Notes under the pieces: generated by a model
Seen by the model: the letters and a program-made list of their open reading frames with translations, nothing else
The model's database searches: none
What the model was told of the DNA's origin: nothing
Assembly: GCA_030835125.1 (NCBI GenBank)
Contig: JAUQWM010000033.1
Coordinates: 124,001 to 188,000, forward strand
Direction: 5' to 3'
DNA length: 64,000 nucleotides
Source of the DNA: Gemmatimonadaceae bacterium
Lineage (GTDB): Bacteria; Gemmatimonadota; Gemmatimonadetes; Gemmatimonadales; Gemmatimonadaceae
Position numbers and translations under genes: made by a program
Part shown: positions 35,423-44,707 of the stretch, piece by piece
Layout of the letters: each line of letters begins with the position of its first letter
Numbering within the stretch: position 1 is the first letter of the stretch

Positions 35423-37531
35423 CTACAGTCGCGTGCGGCGGAGCAACTGTGCGTTGAGCGCCACGATGACCGTGCTCGCCGACATGAGTACGGCGCCGGC
35501 GGCGGGGTGCAGGAGGATTCCCCACGGCGCAAGGAGTCCGGCGGCGAGCGGGATTGCGACCACGTTGTAGCCCGCCGCCCACCACAGGTTCTGCAGCATT
35601 TTCCGATAGGTCGCGCGGCTCAGGGCGATGATCCGGGGCACGTCACGCGGATCGCTTCGTACCAGGATGACGTCGCCGGCCTCGACCGCCACGTCCGTTC
35701 CCGCGCCAATCGCGATCCCGACATCCGCGCTCAGCAGCGCTGGCGCATCGTTGACGCCATCGCCGACCATGGCGACTCGCTTGCCCCGTTTCCGAACCTC
35801 GTCGATCCGCGCCACCTTGTCGCCGGGAAGCACTTCCGCAAACACGGTATCGATTCCAAGCTCGCGTCCGACGGACTCTGCAACGGCCTTCGCGTCTCCG
35901 GTCATCATGATGACCTGGACGCCCATGTCGTGCAGCCGGTCGACCGCCTCCTTCGACTCCTCGCGAATGGCATCGGCGACCGCGAACGCGGCGACTGGCC
36001 GCCCGTCCTCGAGCAGCACGACGCTCGCCTGCCCGCGTTCAGCAGCCGACGAGGTCAGGGCCGCCAGTGCGCCCGTGAGTCCAGTTCCACGCTGCCGAAG
36101 CAGGGCCGGTCCACCCACTTCGTACTCATGGCCGTTCACGCGAGCACGCACGCCGTGGCCGGGAATAGCCTCGAAGTCGGTGACCGACGGCAGCGACAGG
36201 TCCTTGTCCTCGGCGCTGCGGACGATCCCCATCGCGATTGAGTGCTCCGAGTTGCGCTCGACCGCCGCCGCAATCGCGAGCAGGTCCCGCTCGTTGCGGC
36301 CGTCGGCCACCGCCTGCGCCACGATGCGGAACTCACCGCGCGTCAGCGTGCCCGTCTTGTCGAAGAAGACCGCGTCGAGCTGGCGCGCCTCCTCCAGGCC
36401 GCGGCGGTCGCGGATGAGCAGGCCGTGCTGTGCCGCGAGCGTCGTCGACATGGCGACCACGAGCGGGATGGCCAGGCCTAACGCGTGCGGGCAGGCGATG
36501 ACGAGCACCGTGACCACCCGCTCGATCGCGAAGGCCGGCGCAGCCCCCAGCAACAGCCAGGCGGTGAGCGTCAGGGCGCCTGCGACCAGGGCCACGATCG
36601 TCAACAGGAAGGCGGCGCGATCCGCGAGGGCCTGGGCCCGGGAGCGCGACGACTGCGCGTCGGCGACGAGCCGCATGATGCCCGCGAGTGCGGTCTGGTC
36701 GCCGGTGTTCGTGACCTCCACGGTAAGTGCGCCATTGCCGTTGATGGTCCCGGCGATGACGGCCGCGCCGGCATCCTTGTCCACCGGTCGGGATTCCCCG
36801 GTGATCATGGATTCATTGACGGCACTCCGGCCCGAGCGAACCCTGCCGTCGGCGGGCACGCCGGCGCCCGGGCGGATCAGCACGAGGTCGCCCGGGTGCA
36901 GGTCCCCGATGGCGACCTCCTCCTCGCGATCGCCGGACACGCGCACCGCCATGGCGGGCAGGAGCCGCGCGAGGGCCTTCAGGGCGCCCTGGGCGCGGTC
37001 GATCGATCGCATCTCGATCCAGTGCCCCAGGATCATGATGGTGACGAGCGTCGCCAGCTCCCACCAGAGGTCCGTCCCCTCATAGCCGAGCGTGACCGCG
37101 ACGCTGAACACGAAGGCCACCGTGATGGCGAGCGCAATGAGGGTCATCATCCCCGGGCGGCGATCGGACAGCTCGCGCCAGGCGCCTCCCAGAAAGATGG
37201 AACCGCCGTACAGGAACACCGCCGTCCCCAGCACCGCGGCCGCATAACGAGAGCCGGGGAACGCCGGGGCGCTGACCTGGAGCCAGTGCTGGATCATGGG
37301 TGACCAGGCCAGCGTCGGGATGGTCAGCGCCAGCGTGAGCCAGAAGCGGCGCCGGAACATCGCCACGCTGTGTCCTTCATGTCGATCGAGGTGTCCGCCG
37401 TGACCGTGCGCCGGCTGGCCGCGACCGCCGAGTGCTACGGTGGCAGTCGCGGGATGTTGCAGCAGCCGGTCGTCCTTCACCTTCGACGCGGCATCATGCT
37501 GGCCGTCATGCCGGTGATCTTCCATTGCCAT
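35423..37531 (-). CDS. copB: CopB-type (CPH) copper/silver P-type ATPase
   Basis: A 702-residue ATPase. The membrane metal site is CPH (VIACPHALGLAIPLV), which marks the CopB-like P1B class, and there is no heavy-metal-associated domain. Instead the N-terminus is His-rich (MEDHRHDGQHD and HGHGGHLDRHEGHS). The phosphorylation loop DKTGTLTRGE, the TGES actuator and GDGVNDAPAL hinge are all intact, with about eight membrane helices. It pumps copper or silver from the cytosol. It differs from the CPC-type CopA in the same island. Start 37531 is the ATG in MAMEDHRH; it follows 33 bases after CusA. The octamer (36476-36483) encodes the Leu-Gly of CPHALGLA. Confidence 0.93.
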   Translation of the reverse strand: MAMEDHRHDGQHDAASKVKDDRLLQHPATATVALGGRGQPAHGHGGHLDRHEGHSVAMFRRRFWLTLALTIPTLAWSPMIQHWLQVSAPAFPGSRYAAAVLGTAVFLYGGSIFLGGAWRELSDRRPGMMTLIALAITVAFVFSVAVTLGYEGTDLWWELATLVTIMILGHWIEMRSIDRAQGALKALARLLPAMAVRVSGDREEEVAIGDLHPGDLVLIRPGAGVPADGRVRSGRSAVNESMITGESRPVDKDAGAAVIAGTINGNGALTVEVTNTGDQTALAGIMRLVADAQSSRSRAQALADRAAFLLTIVALVAGALTLTAWLLLGAAPAFAIERVVTVLVIACPHALGLAIPLVVAMSTTLAAQHGLLIRDRRGLEEARQLDAVFFDKTGTLTRGEFRIVAQAVADGRNERDLLAIAAAVERNSEHSIAMGIVRSAEDKDLSLPSVTDFEAIPGHGVRARVNGHEYEVGGPALLRQRGTGLTGALAALTSSAAERGQASVVLLEDGRPVAAFAVADAIREESKEAVDRLHDMGVQVIMMTGDAKAVAESVGRELGIDTVFAEVLPGDKVARIDEVRKRGKRVAMVGDGVNDAPALLSADVGIAIGAGTDVAVEAGDVILVRSDPRDVPRIIALSRATYRKMLQNLWWAAGYNVVAIPLAAGLLAPWGILLHPAAGAVLMSASTVIVALNAQLLRRTRL

Positions 37532-37564
37532 CCCGGAACAGGGTTGGGGCGCCTGACGATCCCT

Positions 37565-40500
37565 TTACGTCACCTGGACTGCAGGCCGGTGGCCAGTGGA
37601 CTCCGCTGCCACCGGTCGCCGTAACCCGCGCTCCCGCCACAGCGCATACACCGCGGGAATCACCACCAGCGTCAACAGGGTACTGCTCACCATCCCCCCG
37701 ACCATCGGCGCGGCGATTCGCTTCATGACACTGGCGCCGGCGCCTGAACCCCAGAGGATGGGAAGCAGCCCCGCCATGATCGCGGTCACGGTCATCATTT
37801 TCGGTCGCACGCGCTCCACCGCCCCTTCGACCACCGCGTCGTACAGATCGCGACGCGTCGGCGCAGTGCCAGACGCCATGCGGTCGCGCCAGGCATGGTC
37901 GAGATAGATCAGCATCACGACGCCCGTCTCCGCCGCCACGCCAGCGAGCGCCACGAAACCGATCGCGACCGCGACCGACCAGTTGTACCCGAGCGCCCAC
38001 ACGAACCAGATGCCACCCACCAGGGCAAACGGCAGCGACAACATCACGATCAGCGTCTCACCAACATTGCGGAAGTTGAAGTAGAGGAGCAGGAAGATGA
38101 TCGCCAGCGTCGCTGGAATCACCAGCTTCATCCGTGCTGCGGCCCGCTGCATGTACTCGTACTGGCCGCTCCACGTCATGGTGTATCCCGCTGGCAGCGT
38201 GACCACGGACTCCACCAGGCGGCGCGCCTCCTCCACGTATCCGCCGATGTCCCGCCCAGTGACGTCAACGTAGACCCACGAGGTCGGCACGGCATCCTCG
38301 GTGCGAACGACCATGGGGCCGGGAACCTGGCGGATGGTCGCGACCTGGCCGAGTGGGACCTGCGCCACCCGCGCGGCCGGCATGGGAGCGGGCGCGCCCA
38401 TCGCGCCAGCGCCTGCCGACATGGCCTGACTTGGCGCTCCCGCGTTGTTCACCGGGATGAGCACCTGCGCCAACCGCTCCGGGCTGTCGCGAAGTTCCTG
38501 CGGGTACCTGACGCGCACTCCGTATCGCTCGCGCCCTTCCACCGCCTGCGTGATGGTCATGCCGCCGATCGCCGTCGCGATCACGGCCTGCACGTCGCTC
38601 ACGTTGAGGCCGTACCGCGCAGCCGCCTCGCGGTCGATATCGATGTCGAGGTAGTAGCCTGACACGGAACGCTCGGCGAAGGCACTTCGGGTTCCGGGCA
38701 CCATCGTCACCGCGGCCTCGACTTCCTTGCCGAGCCGTTGGAGCTCGGACAGTTCCGGGCCGAAGATCTTGATGCCCACCGGGGTCCGGATCCCGGTGGC
38801 GAGCATGTCGATGCGACCCTTGATCGGCATCGTCCATGCGTTCGTTACGCCCGGCATCCGCACGGCCGAGTCCATTTCCGCGATGAGGGCGTCGAAGGTC
38901 ATGCCCGGCCGCCACTCGCGCTCGGGCTTGAGCGTGATGGTCGTCTCGAACATGTCGAAACCGGCCGGGTCGGTCGCCGAATTCGCGCGGCCCGACTTCC
39001 CGAAGACCGTCTCAACCTCGGGGATCGACGTCAGGATGCGATCCTGTACCTGGATGATCCGGCGCGCCCTGGCCACACTCACGCCGGGCATCGTGACCGG
39101 CATGTAGAGCACCGTCCCCTCGTCGAGACGGGGCATGAACTCGCTCCCGATGCGCTGCCACGGAATCCAGGTCAGGACGAGGACGGCCAGGCTGGTGGCG
39201 ATGACCGGCACGCGATGGTGGAGCACGAAGTCGATCACGGGTCGGTACAACGCGATCAGCGCCCGGTTGAGCGGGTTCGCACGCTCGCGGAAGATGCGCC
39301 CGCGGATGAACAGCCCCATCGTCACCGGCACCAGCGTCACCGACAGGAGGCTCGCCGCCGCCATCGCGAACGTCTTGGTGAATGCCAGCGGCTTGAACAT
39401 CCGCCCTTCCTGCCCCTCCAGCGCGAAGACCGGCAGGAACGACACCGTGATGATCAGCAGCGAGAAGAACAGCGCCGGCCCGACTTCCCTGGCCGACGCG
39501 ATCACGATCTGCGTCCGTTCCGCGACCGAGAGCGACCCGGTGCTGAACGACTTGCGACCATCAGCCCCCTGGGACGGATCCTTCGCCAGCACGGCGCGCT
39601 CGAGGTGCTTGTGCATGTTCTCGATCATCACGATGGCCGCGTCGATCATGGCGCCGATGGCAATGGCAATGCCACCCAGCGACATGATGTCGGCACCGAC
39701 TCCCGCCCACCGCATGCCGATGAACGCGATGAGGATTCCCAGCGGCAGCGTGATTATCGCGACGAGCGCCGACTGCACATGCAGCAGGAACACGACGCAG
39801 ACCAGCGCCACGATAAGGCTCTCCTCCAGCAGCTTGCCGCGGAGGTTCTCGATCGAGCGCTCGATCAGGTCGGAGCGATCGTAGGTCGGGCGCACCACGA
39901 CGCCTGGGGGAAGCCCGGGCGCCACTTCGGCCAGCCGGGCTTTCACGCGGTTGATGGTCGCCAGCGCGTTTTCGCCAGATCGCATCACGACGATCCCGCC
40001 GACGGCATCGCCGCGACCATCGAGGTCGGCAATCCCGCGCCGCACGCCCGGCCCAACCGACACGCGGCCGATATCGGCGATGCGAATGGGTGTCCCGGCC
40101 GCATTGGCGCTTACCACGACACTCTCGATGTCACTGGTGGACGCGAGGTACCCGAGTCCGCGCACCATGTACTCGCGCTCGGACAGCTCGACGACCATGG
40201 CGCCCACCTCGGCGTTCCCATTGCGCACCGCGTTCATCACGGCGGTGACGGAGACGCCGTACGCCTGCAGGCGCGTCGGGTCGAGGTCGACCTGGTACTG
40301 CTTCTCGAATCCGCCGATCGACGCCACCTCTGACACGCCGGGCACGGCGGTCAGCGCATAACGCACGTACCAGTCCTGGACGCTTCGGAGCTGGGACAGG
40401 TCCAGCCTGCCCGTCGTGTCCTCGATCACGTACTGGTAGACCCACCCGAGACCCGTCGCGTCGGGCCCAAGCTGCGGGTTCGCGCCTGGAGGCAGCTTGC

Positions 40501-40861
40501 TGGCGATGCCGTTCAGGTACTCCAGGACCCGCGTGCGCGCCCAATACAGGTCGGTGCCGTCGTCAAAGATCACGTAGACGAACGAGACGCCAAAGAACGA
40601 GTATCCGCGCACAACGCGCGCCGCCGGCACCTTGAGCATCTCGGCGGCGATCGGGTACGTGACCTGATCCTCGATGATGCGTGGCGCTTGCTCGTTGAAG
40701 TCGGTCTGGATGATCACCTGCACATCGGACAAGTCGGGCAAGGCCTCGAGCGGCGTCGCTCGAACGGCCCAGATCCCGCCGGCCACAGCGGCGACGGAGA
40801 AGAGCACGATGAGGAGCGGATTCACCACCGACCACTCGATGATTCGCTTGAGCATGGTCAT
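37565..40861 (-). CDS. cusA: Heavy-metal RND efflux pump, inner-membrane subunit CusA/CzcA type
   Basis: A 1098-residue proton-driven pump of 12 membrane helices, with the heavy-metal RND markers LKRIIEWSVVNPLLIVLFSV, EALPDLSDVQVIIQTDFNEQ, IDAAIVMIENMHKHLERAV and AGVAAETGVVMLIYLDHAW. A Met-rich insert (AGAPSQAMSAGAGAMGAP and PMPAARVAQV) in the periplasmic part suits copper. It takes copper from the periplasm and expels it through CusC. The true start is the ATG at 40861, whose codon overlaps the CusB stop (TGATG). Co-transcribed with cusB and cusC. Specificity (copper versus silver, zinc or cobalt) is inferred from context. Confidence 0.95.
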   Translation of the reverse strand: MTMLKRIIEWSVVNPLLIVLFSVAAVAGGIWAVRATPLEALPDLSDVQVIIQTDFNEQAPRIIEDQVTYPIAAEMLKVPAARVVRGYSFFGVSFVYVIFDDGTDLYWARTRVLEYLNGIASKLPPGANPQLGPDATGLGWVYQYVIEDTTGRLDLSQLRSVQDWYVRYALTAVPGVSEVASIGGFEKQYQVDLDPTRLQAYGVSVTAVMNAVRNGNAEVGAMVVELSEREYMVRGLGYLASTSDIESVVVSANAAGTPIRIADIGRVSVGPGVRRGIADLDGRGDAVGGIVVMRSGENALATINRVKARLAEVAPGLPPGVVVRPTYDRSDLIERSIENLRGKLLEESLIVALVCVVFLLHVQSALVAIITLPLGILIAFIGMRWAGVGADIMSLGGIAIAIGAMIDAAIVMIENMHKHLERAVLAKDPSQGADGRKSFSTGSLSVAERTQIVIASAREVGPALFFSLLIITVSFLPVFALEGQEGRMFKPLAFTKTFAMAAASLLSVTLVPVTMGLFIRGRIFRERANPLNRALIALYRPVIDFVLHHRVPVIATSLAVLVLTWIPWQRIGSEFMPRLDEGTVLYMPVTMPGVSVARARRIIQVQDRILTSIPEVETVFGKSGRANSATDPAGFDMFETTITLKPEREWRPGMTFDALIAEMDSAVRMPGVTNAWTMPIKGRIDMLATGIRTPVGIKIFGPELSELQRLGKEVEAAVTMVPGTRSAFAERSVSGYYLDIDIDREAAARYGLNVSDVQAVIATAIGGMTITQAVEGRERYGVRVRYPQELRDSPERLAQVLIPVNNAGAPSQAMSAGAGAMGAPAPMPAARVAQVPLGQVATIRQVPGPMVVRTEDAVPTSWVYVDVTGRDIGGYVEEARRLVESVVTLPAGYTMTWSGQYEYMQRAAARMKLVIPATLAIIFLLLYFNFRNVGETLIVMLSLPFALVGGIWFVWALGYNWSVAVAIGFVALAGVAAETGVVMLIYLDHAWRDRMASGTAPTRRDLYDAVVEGAVERVRPKMMTVTAIMAGLLPILWGSGAGASVMKRIAAPMVGGMVSSTLLTLVVIPAVYALWRERGLRRPVAAESTGHRPAVQVT

Positions 40862-42237
40862 CAATCCTCGCGGCGGACCGGGAGCTTCGGTGTCGCGAGC
40901 GTGTCAGCCATCCCGTGACTGGAGTGATCCACGGCGGGCGGGTTCTTCCTTGGCGGTTCCATCTTCATTCCCGGCATTGCCGACGTGTCCGGTCCGGCCG
41001 GAACCGGCCTTGCCCGTGGCGCGTCCATGCCCGGCATGCCTGCCATGCTGCCCAGCGCGGCCTTCAGGTTCGATTCCGCATCGATCAGGAAAGTCGCCGA
41101 GGCCACGACCGTATCTCCGGCGATCAGGCCGCTCCGAATCTCCAGGCGATCGTCGCTGGCGACGCCAGCCACAACGTCGCGCGGCTCGAGCGTGCCGTTC
41201 GCCGCCTTGAGGAAGACAATCGATCGCGCACCCGTGGCGAGCACCGCCGACCGCGGCACGCTGAGCACGTTCTGCCGAAGGGAACCAGCGAGCAGCAGGG
41301 TCGCGAACATTCCCGGCTTGAGCCGCCGTCCCGCATTCCCGAGTTCAACGCGGAGGCGCGCCGTTCGAGTGGCCGGATCGATGAGCGGGTAGACGTAGGT
41401 CACGGTGCCCGTCCAACGCTCCCCCGGATAAGCCTGGATCTCGACCGACACGCGCTGACCCGTGCGCACCAGTGCGAGGTCGTGCTCGAAGACCTGGCCG
41501 TCGACCCAGACGGTGCGCAGGTCGGCGAGGCGGTACAGGGTCTCGCCCGCCATGACCTTCTGGCCACTGATCACGGACTTCTCGACGACGACACCGCTGG
41601 AGGTGGCGCGCAGGGTGATGACCCTGCTGGCCCGGCCCGCGTGCTCGATCTGCTCGATGTCGGCGGCCGGAATGTCCCAGTACTGGAGGCGCCGGCGCGC
41701 CGAGGCGAGCATGTCCTCGGCGCCGCGCCGTGCCTCGTCCGTGCCGCCAGCAACGTCCTGGACGAGCCTGGCGGCGAGGAGCAGCTCCTCCTGCGCGGCC
41801 ACGAGCATGGGTGAGTAGATATCGAGCAGGGCCTCGCCCTCGCGCACTTCCTGGCCGGTGAAATCGACGTGGAGCCTCTCGACCCAGCCTTCGACCTTCG
41901 GCGCGAAGGCGGTGGCGCGGGTCTCGTCCCAGGTCACCTGGCCTAACGTCCTGACGTCCGTTGTTATCGGTCCGGCGGTGACGGCGGCAAAGGTCACGCC
42001 GATGCGGCGCGCGGCTTCTGCGTCGAGCGCAACCGGCGCGGCACCGGCGCCGGCCGAGGCGGCGTGGTTGTGCCCCGCCGTGGCGGCGACGGGCGCGTCG
42101 CGCGTGAGGAGGAGCGCGGTGACGATCGCCGTCGCGACGAGCGCCACGGACAGGGCAATCCGGAACGCCCGCCGCGCGCGCGTGGGCGTGGGCCCCTCGA
42201 AGGGCGAGGGTTCGACCCCGGTGTCGATGTCAGTCAT
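40861..42237 (-). CDS. cusB: Periplasmic adaptor of the Cus efflux pump (CusB type)
   Basis: A 458-residue membrane-fusion protein. One N-terminal helix (IALSVALVATAIVTALLL) is followed by the lipoyl and alpha-hairpin region (VEGWVERLHVDFTGQEVREG, EALLDIYSPMLVAAQEELLL) and beta-barrel (VWVDGQVFEHDLALVRTGQR, AVLATGARSIVFLKAANGT). The mature N-terminus (AGHNHAASAGAGAA) and C-terminus (SMAGMPGMDAP, SAMPGMKMEPP, VDHSSHGM) are Met/His-rich, which suits copper. It links CusA to CusC and may deliver metal. ATG 42237 follows GGGAGGAACC. It overlaps the CusC gene by eight bases at its 5' side. Confidence 0.94.
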   Translation of the reverse strand: MTDIDTGVEPSPFEGPTPTRARRAFRIALSVALVATAIVTALLLTRDAPVAATAGHNHAASAGAGAAPVALDAEAARRIGVTFAAVTAGPITTDVRTLGQVTWDETRATAFAPKVEGWVERLHVDFTGQEVREGEALLDIYSPMLVAAQEELLLAARLVQDVAGGTDEARRGAEDMLASARRRLQYWDIPAADIEQIEHAGRASRVITLRATSSGVVVEKSVISGQKVMAGETLYRLADLRTVWVDGQVFEHDLALVRTGQRVSVEIQAYPGERWTGTVTYVYPLIDPATRTARLRVELGNAGRRLKPGMFATLLLAGSLRQNVLSVPRSAVLATGARSIVFLKAANGTLEPRDVVAGVASDDRLEIRSGLIAGDTVVASATFLIDAESNLKAALGSMAGMPGMDAPRARPVPAGPDTSAMPGMKMEPPRKNPPAVDHSSHGMADTLATPKLPVRRED

Positions 42238-43606
42238 GGTTCCTCCCGCTCGGCGTCGAGACCGACCAGGGGTCGAACAGCTCCCGGCCGGCCAGCATCT
42301 CCAGTTCTGCCCACGACGTCCCCTGCTCCGCCTGCAGCTTCACCAGCTCTTCCCGGTAACGACTGACGGTCATTCGGTTGTCGAGGACCGTCATGAAGTC
42401 CACCCGTCCGACTCGATAGGCGGCGACGGCGGACGCGACGGCGGCCTCGGCCTGAGGCAGGATCGTCGCCGTGTAGAGGTCCACCAGGCGACGCGCGCGA
42501 TCGAGCGTGGCGATCGCCTGGCCGACGCGGCCGCGCGTGTCGGCCTTCATGTACGCGAAGTCGGCCGCGGACATCGCGCGCATCGCGTCCGCCTCGTCGC
42601 GCCACTTGAGCTGGCGTCGCCCGGCCCACAGCGGGATCGAGGCGCCGAGCATGAGGCTGCCCATCCGGTCGGTGCCCATCTCCGCGTTGCTCTGCGCGTA
42701 CTGCACGCCGACCACGAGGTCGGGGATCAACTCACGGCGCGCGCGAAGCGCCATGGCATCCGCGGCCGCCACCTCGGCCTCGCCGGCCCGGATCATCGGT
42801 CGCGACCGCAGGGCCATGCCGAACACGGAGTCGACCGGCGGGACCACGGCAGGGAAGAGTGGCAGCACGGCGACGCCGATCGTGGCAGTGGCCGGCTCGT
42901 CGAGGAGCGCGTTCAGCCTGGCGGCGGCGGCCGATCGCATCGCCTCCATGCGGGCGATCTCCTCGGTCATGCGAGCCGTCTCGACCTGGGCGCGGAGCAC
43001 GTCGGCCTGGCTGCCCTCGCCGACCTCGTACATCGACTGCGCCATCCGGGCGATGTCCTGGACGAGACGGCGTGTGCCGGTGGCGATGGCGATACCCTGC
43101 TCGGCAGCCCAGCCCTCGTAGAATGCCATCGCCGCGCGGGTGCGCAGCTCCCACGCCACGTCGGCGGCGCGCTCCCGTTCCGCCGCCGCCTGGTGCGAAG
43201 CGATCCGGCCGGACAGCGGCAGCTTCCCGCCCAGCGGCAGCATCTGCATCACCTGCACCTGGACCATGCCTAACCGGTCCATGGGGCGGAGGGCGGGCAA
43301 GGCGTAGTTCATGAAGCCGAGTTGCACCTGGGGATCGGGCAGCAGCCCGGCCGCGGGCACACGGGAGGCGACGGCGTCCGCGAGCGACCGGGCTGCGGCG
43401 GCCTTCGGGTTGCGATCGCGCACACCGGCATAGACGGCCCCAAGGCGCAGCCGGCGGACCGTATCGGGCGCCGTCGCCATGGCCGTCGCATCCTGCGCCG
43501 CCGTGGGAGCTGCCGCGGCCAATGCGGTCGCCAACGCGGCGGCGATCAGGAATGCCGGCCGAACATGTGGCGCCAGGACGCGGCGCCGAATTTCCGGGAC
43601 TGACAT
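42230..43606 (-). CDS. cusC: TolC-family outer-membrane channel of the Cus pump (CusC type)
   Basis: A 458-residue outer-membrane efflux protein. The signal peptide (PAFLIAAALATALAAAAP) leads into the two long helical hairpin halves of TolC proteins (AVASRVPAAGLLPDPQVQL and ALRARRELIPDLVVGVQYAQ). The Met-rich middle (RLGMVQVQVMQMLPLGGK) is unusual for TolC and may suit a copper role. ATG 43606 follows AGGAGA by nine bases. An octamer variant (43268-43275) encodes Leu-Gly in DRLGMVQ. First gene of the cusCBA group. Confidence 0.92.
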   Translation of the reverse strand: MSVPEIRRRVLAPHVRPAFLIAAALATALAAAAPTAAQDATAMATAPDTVRRLRLGAVYAGVRDRNPKAAAARSLADAVASRVPAAGLLPDPQVQLGFMNYALPALRPMDRLGMVQVQVMQMLPLGGKLPLSGRIASHQAAAERERAADVAWELRTRAAMAFYEGWAAEQGIAIATGTRRLVQDIARMAQSMYEVGEGSQADVLRAQVETARMTEEIARMEAMRSAAAARLNALLDEPATATIGVAVLPLFPAVVPPVDSVFGMALRSRPMIRAGEAEVAAADAMALRARRELIPDLVVGVQYAQSNAEMGTDRMGSLMLGASIPLWAGRRQLKWRDEADAMRAMSAADFAYMKADTRGRVGQAIATLDRARRLVDLYTATILPQAEAAVASAVAAYRVGRVDFMTVLDNRMTVSRYREELVKLQAEQGTSWAELEMLAGRELFDPWSVSTPSGRNHD

Positions 43607-43720
43607 CGTTGAGTTCTCCTGGCACGCGGCGACCGCGCTGGTCGCGTCGCGTGGGTCCATCGTGCGCCGGCGGGAATCGCCAAGGCGCACGTCACCCGTG
43701 GGGCGATGAGGCTGGGAGAA

Positions 43721-44095
43721 CTACGACCGCGGGGGTGGTCGGTCGGGAGCCAGGAATGGACTCAGGTGTGCCGCGGACACCGCGGACGGCACGAGCGGCG
43801 CCCGGATCGCGGGGATGTCCAGCATTGTCCCGGCGACGAAGCTCGGCGACAAGCACCCGAGCATCGTCAGGCACATGGCCCCGCATCCGTCGTCGCGGTC
43901 ACCACCGGGTGGCGCGCCCGAATCCGGACAATCGGACTCATTGGTGGCCCCGTGTGCAGCGTGCCCCGGACCATCCATCGCCGTGGCAACATCCGTCCCG
44001 GCCGCTGTCGAGGACTCGCACGCGGCCAAGGATGGCGTCACCATCGCCAGGACGAGCGCGACGGCGGCAACCAGCGACGAAAGGAGACGGATCAT
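43721..44095 (-). CDS. Small exported Cys/His-rich protein A (undescribed family, copper island)
   Basis: A 124-residue exported protein I do not recognise. A signal peptide (LVAAVALVLAMVTPSLAA) is followed by a Cys just after the cleavage site, a His/Asp-rich region (GPGHAAHGATNESDC, GGDRDDGCGAM), the motif CLTMLGCLSPS, and a Pro/Arg-rich end (LAPDRPPPRS). The same order (signal, Cys, His-rich, CLTMxxC, PPPR tail) recurs in the gene at 48354-48722. Four to six Cys and several His could bind copper in the periplasm. ATG 44095 has no strong ribosome site. It sits just upstream of cusC. Confidence 0.65.
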   Translation of the reverse strand: MIRLLSSLVAAVALVLAMVTPSLAACESSTAAGTDVATAMDGPGHAAHGATNESDCPDSGAPPGGDRDDGCGAMCLTMLGCLSPSFVAGTMLDIPAIRAPLVPSAVSAAHLSPFLAPDRPPPRS

Positions 44096-44233
44096 GCGAC
44101 GAGGTTGGCTCGAGGCGCCGCGGCCCCGGTCGGGGCCGCGACGTTCCACTGAAACAACGCGCGGCCCGGCAGGTTTCCCGTCCGCCGAACTCCCCGAACC
44201 CGGTAGGAGATAACCCGACACGGCGCAGGCGGC

Positions 44234-44707
44234 CTACGGCCGGCGGGCCCGAGAGGACCAGTGGATGGCGGAGATCTTCCATCCACCCGGCGTACGCACC
44301 AGTACCATCAGCTCCGCGCCACTGGAGTTGATGGCACGACCGTTCATCTCACCCTGGGTCGTGCTCGTTGAGCTCGCCCAGGCGACGTCACCGCGGACGC
44401 GCACAAGCACGGAGCCGCGCTGGCTCCTGACGGCCTTCGCGAAGGCGATGTCGCCGGGAAGGTGATGGGAGCGATACTCGGCGCGTGTCTCGACGCCACC
44501 GCTCTCGAGGATCACCGCATCCTCCGAGAGCAGCGCGAGCACGGCCGCACTGTCCCCGGAAGTGAGCGCCTCGTGGTACTTCGTCACGACCGACGCGACC
44601 GCGGACGAGTCGACCATTGCCGCGTGACCTTCGTGCTGGGCGATCGCGCCTGACGACGACGTCGCCAGGGCAGTCGCCATGATCACCACCAGTGTTGTGG
44701 TCTTCAT
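44234..44707 (-). CDS. Secreted NTF2/SnoaL-like (DUF4440-type) protein
   Basis: A 157-residue exported protein. A signal peptide (TTLVVIMATALATSSSGAIA) is followed by mature QHEGHAAMVDSSA and a single NTF2-like cone (VVTKYHEALTSGDSAAVLAL, LLSEDAVILESGGVETRAEY, GGWKISAIHWSSR). The HEGHAAM start could bind copper. The fold holds small hydrophobic ligands or acts as an isomerase; here its role is unknown. ATG 44707 follows GGAGG. It overlaps the CopC-CopD stop by four bases (ATGA), so it is in the same operon. Confidence 0.8.
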   Translation of the reverse strand: MKTTTLVVIMATALATSSSGAIAQHEGHAAMVDSSAVASVVTKYHEALTSGDSAAVLALLSEDAVILESGGVETRAEYRSHHLPGDIAFAKAVRSQRGSVLVRVRGDVAWASSTSTTQGEMNGRAINSSGAELMVLVRTPGGWKISAIHWSSRARRP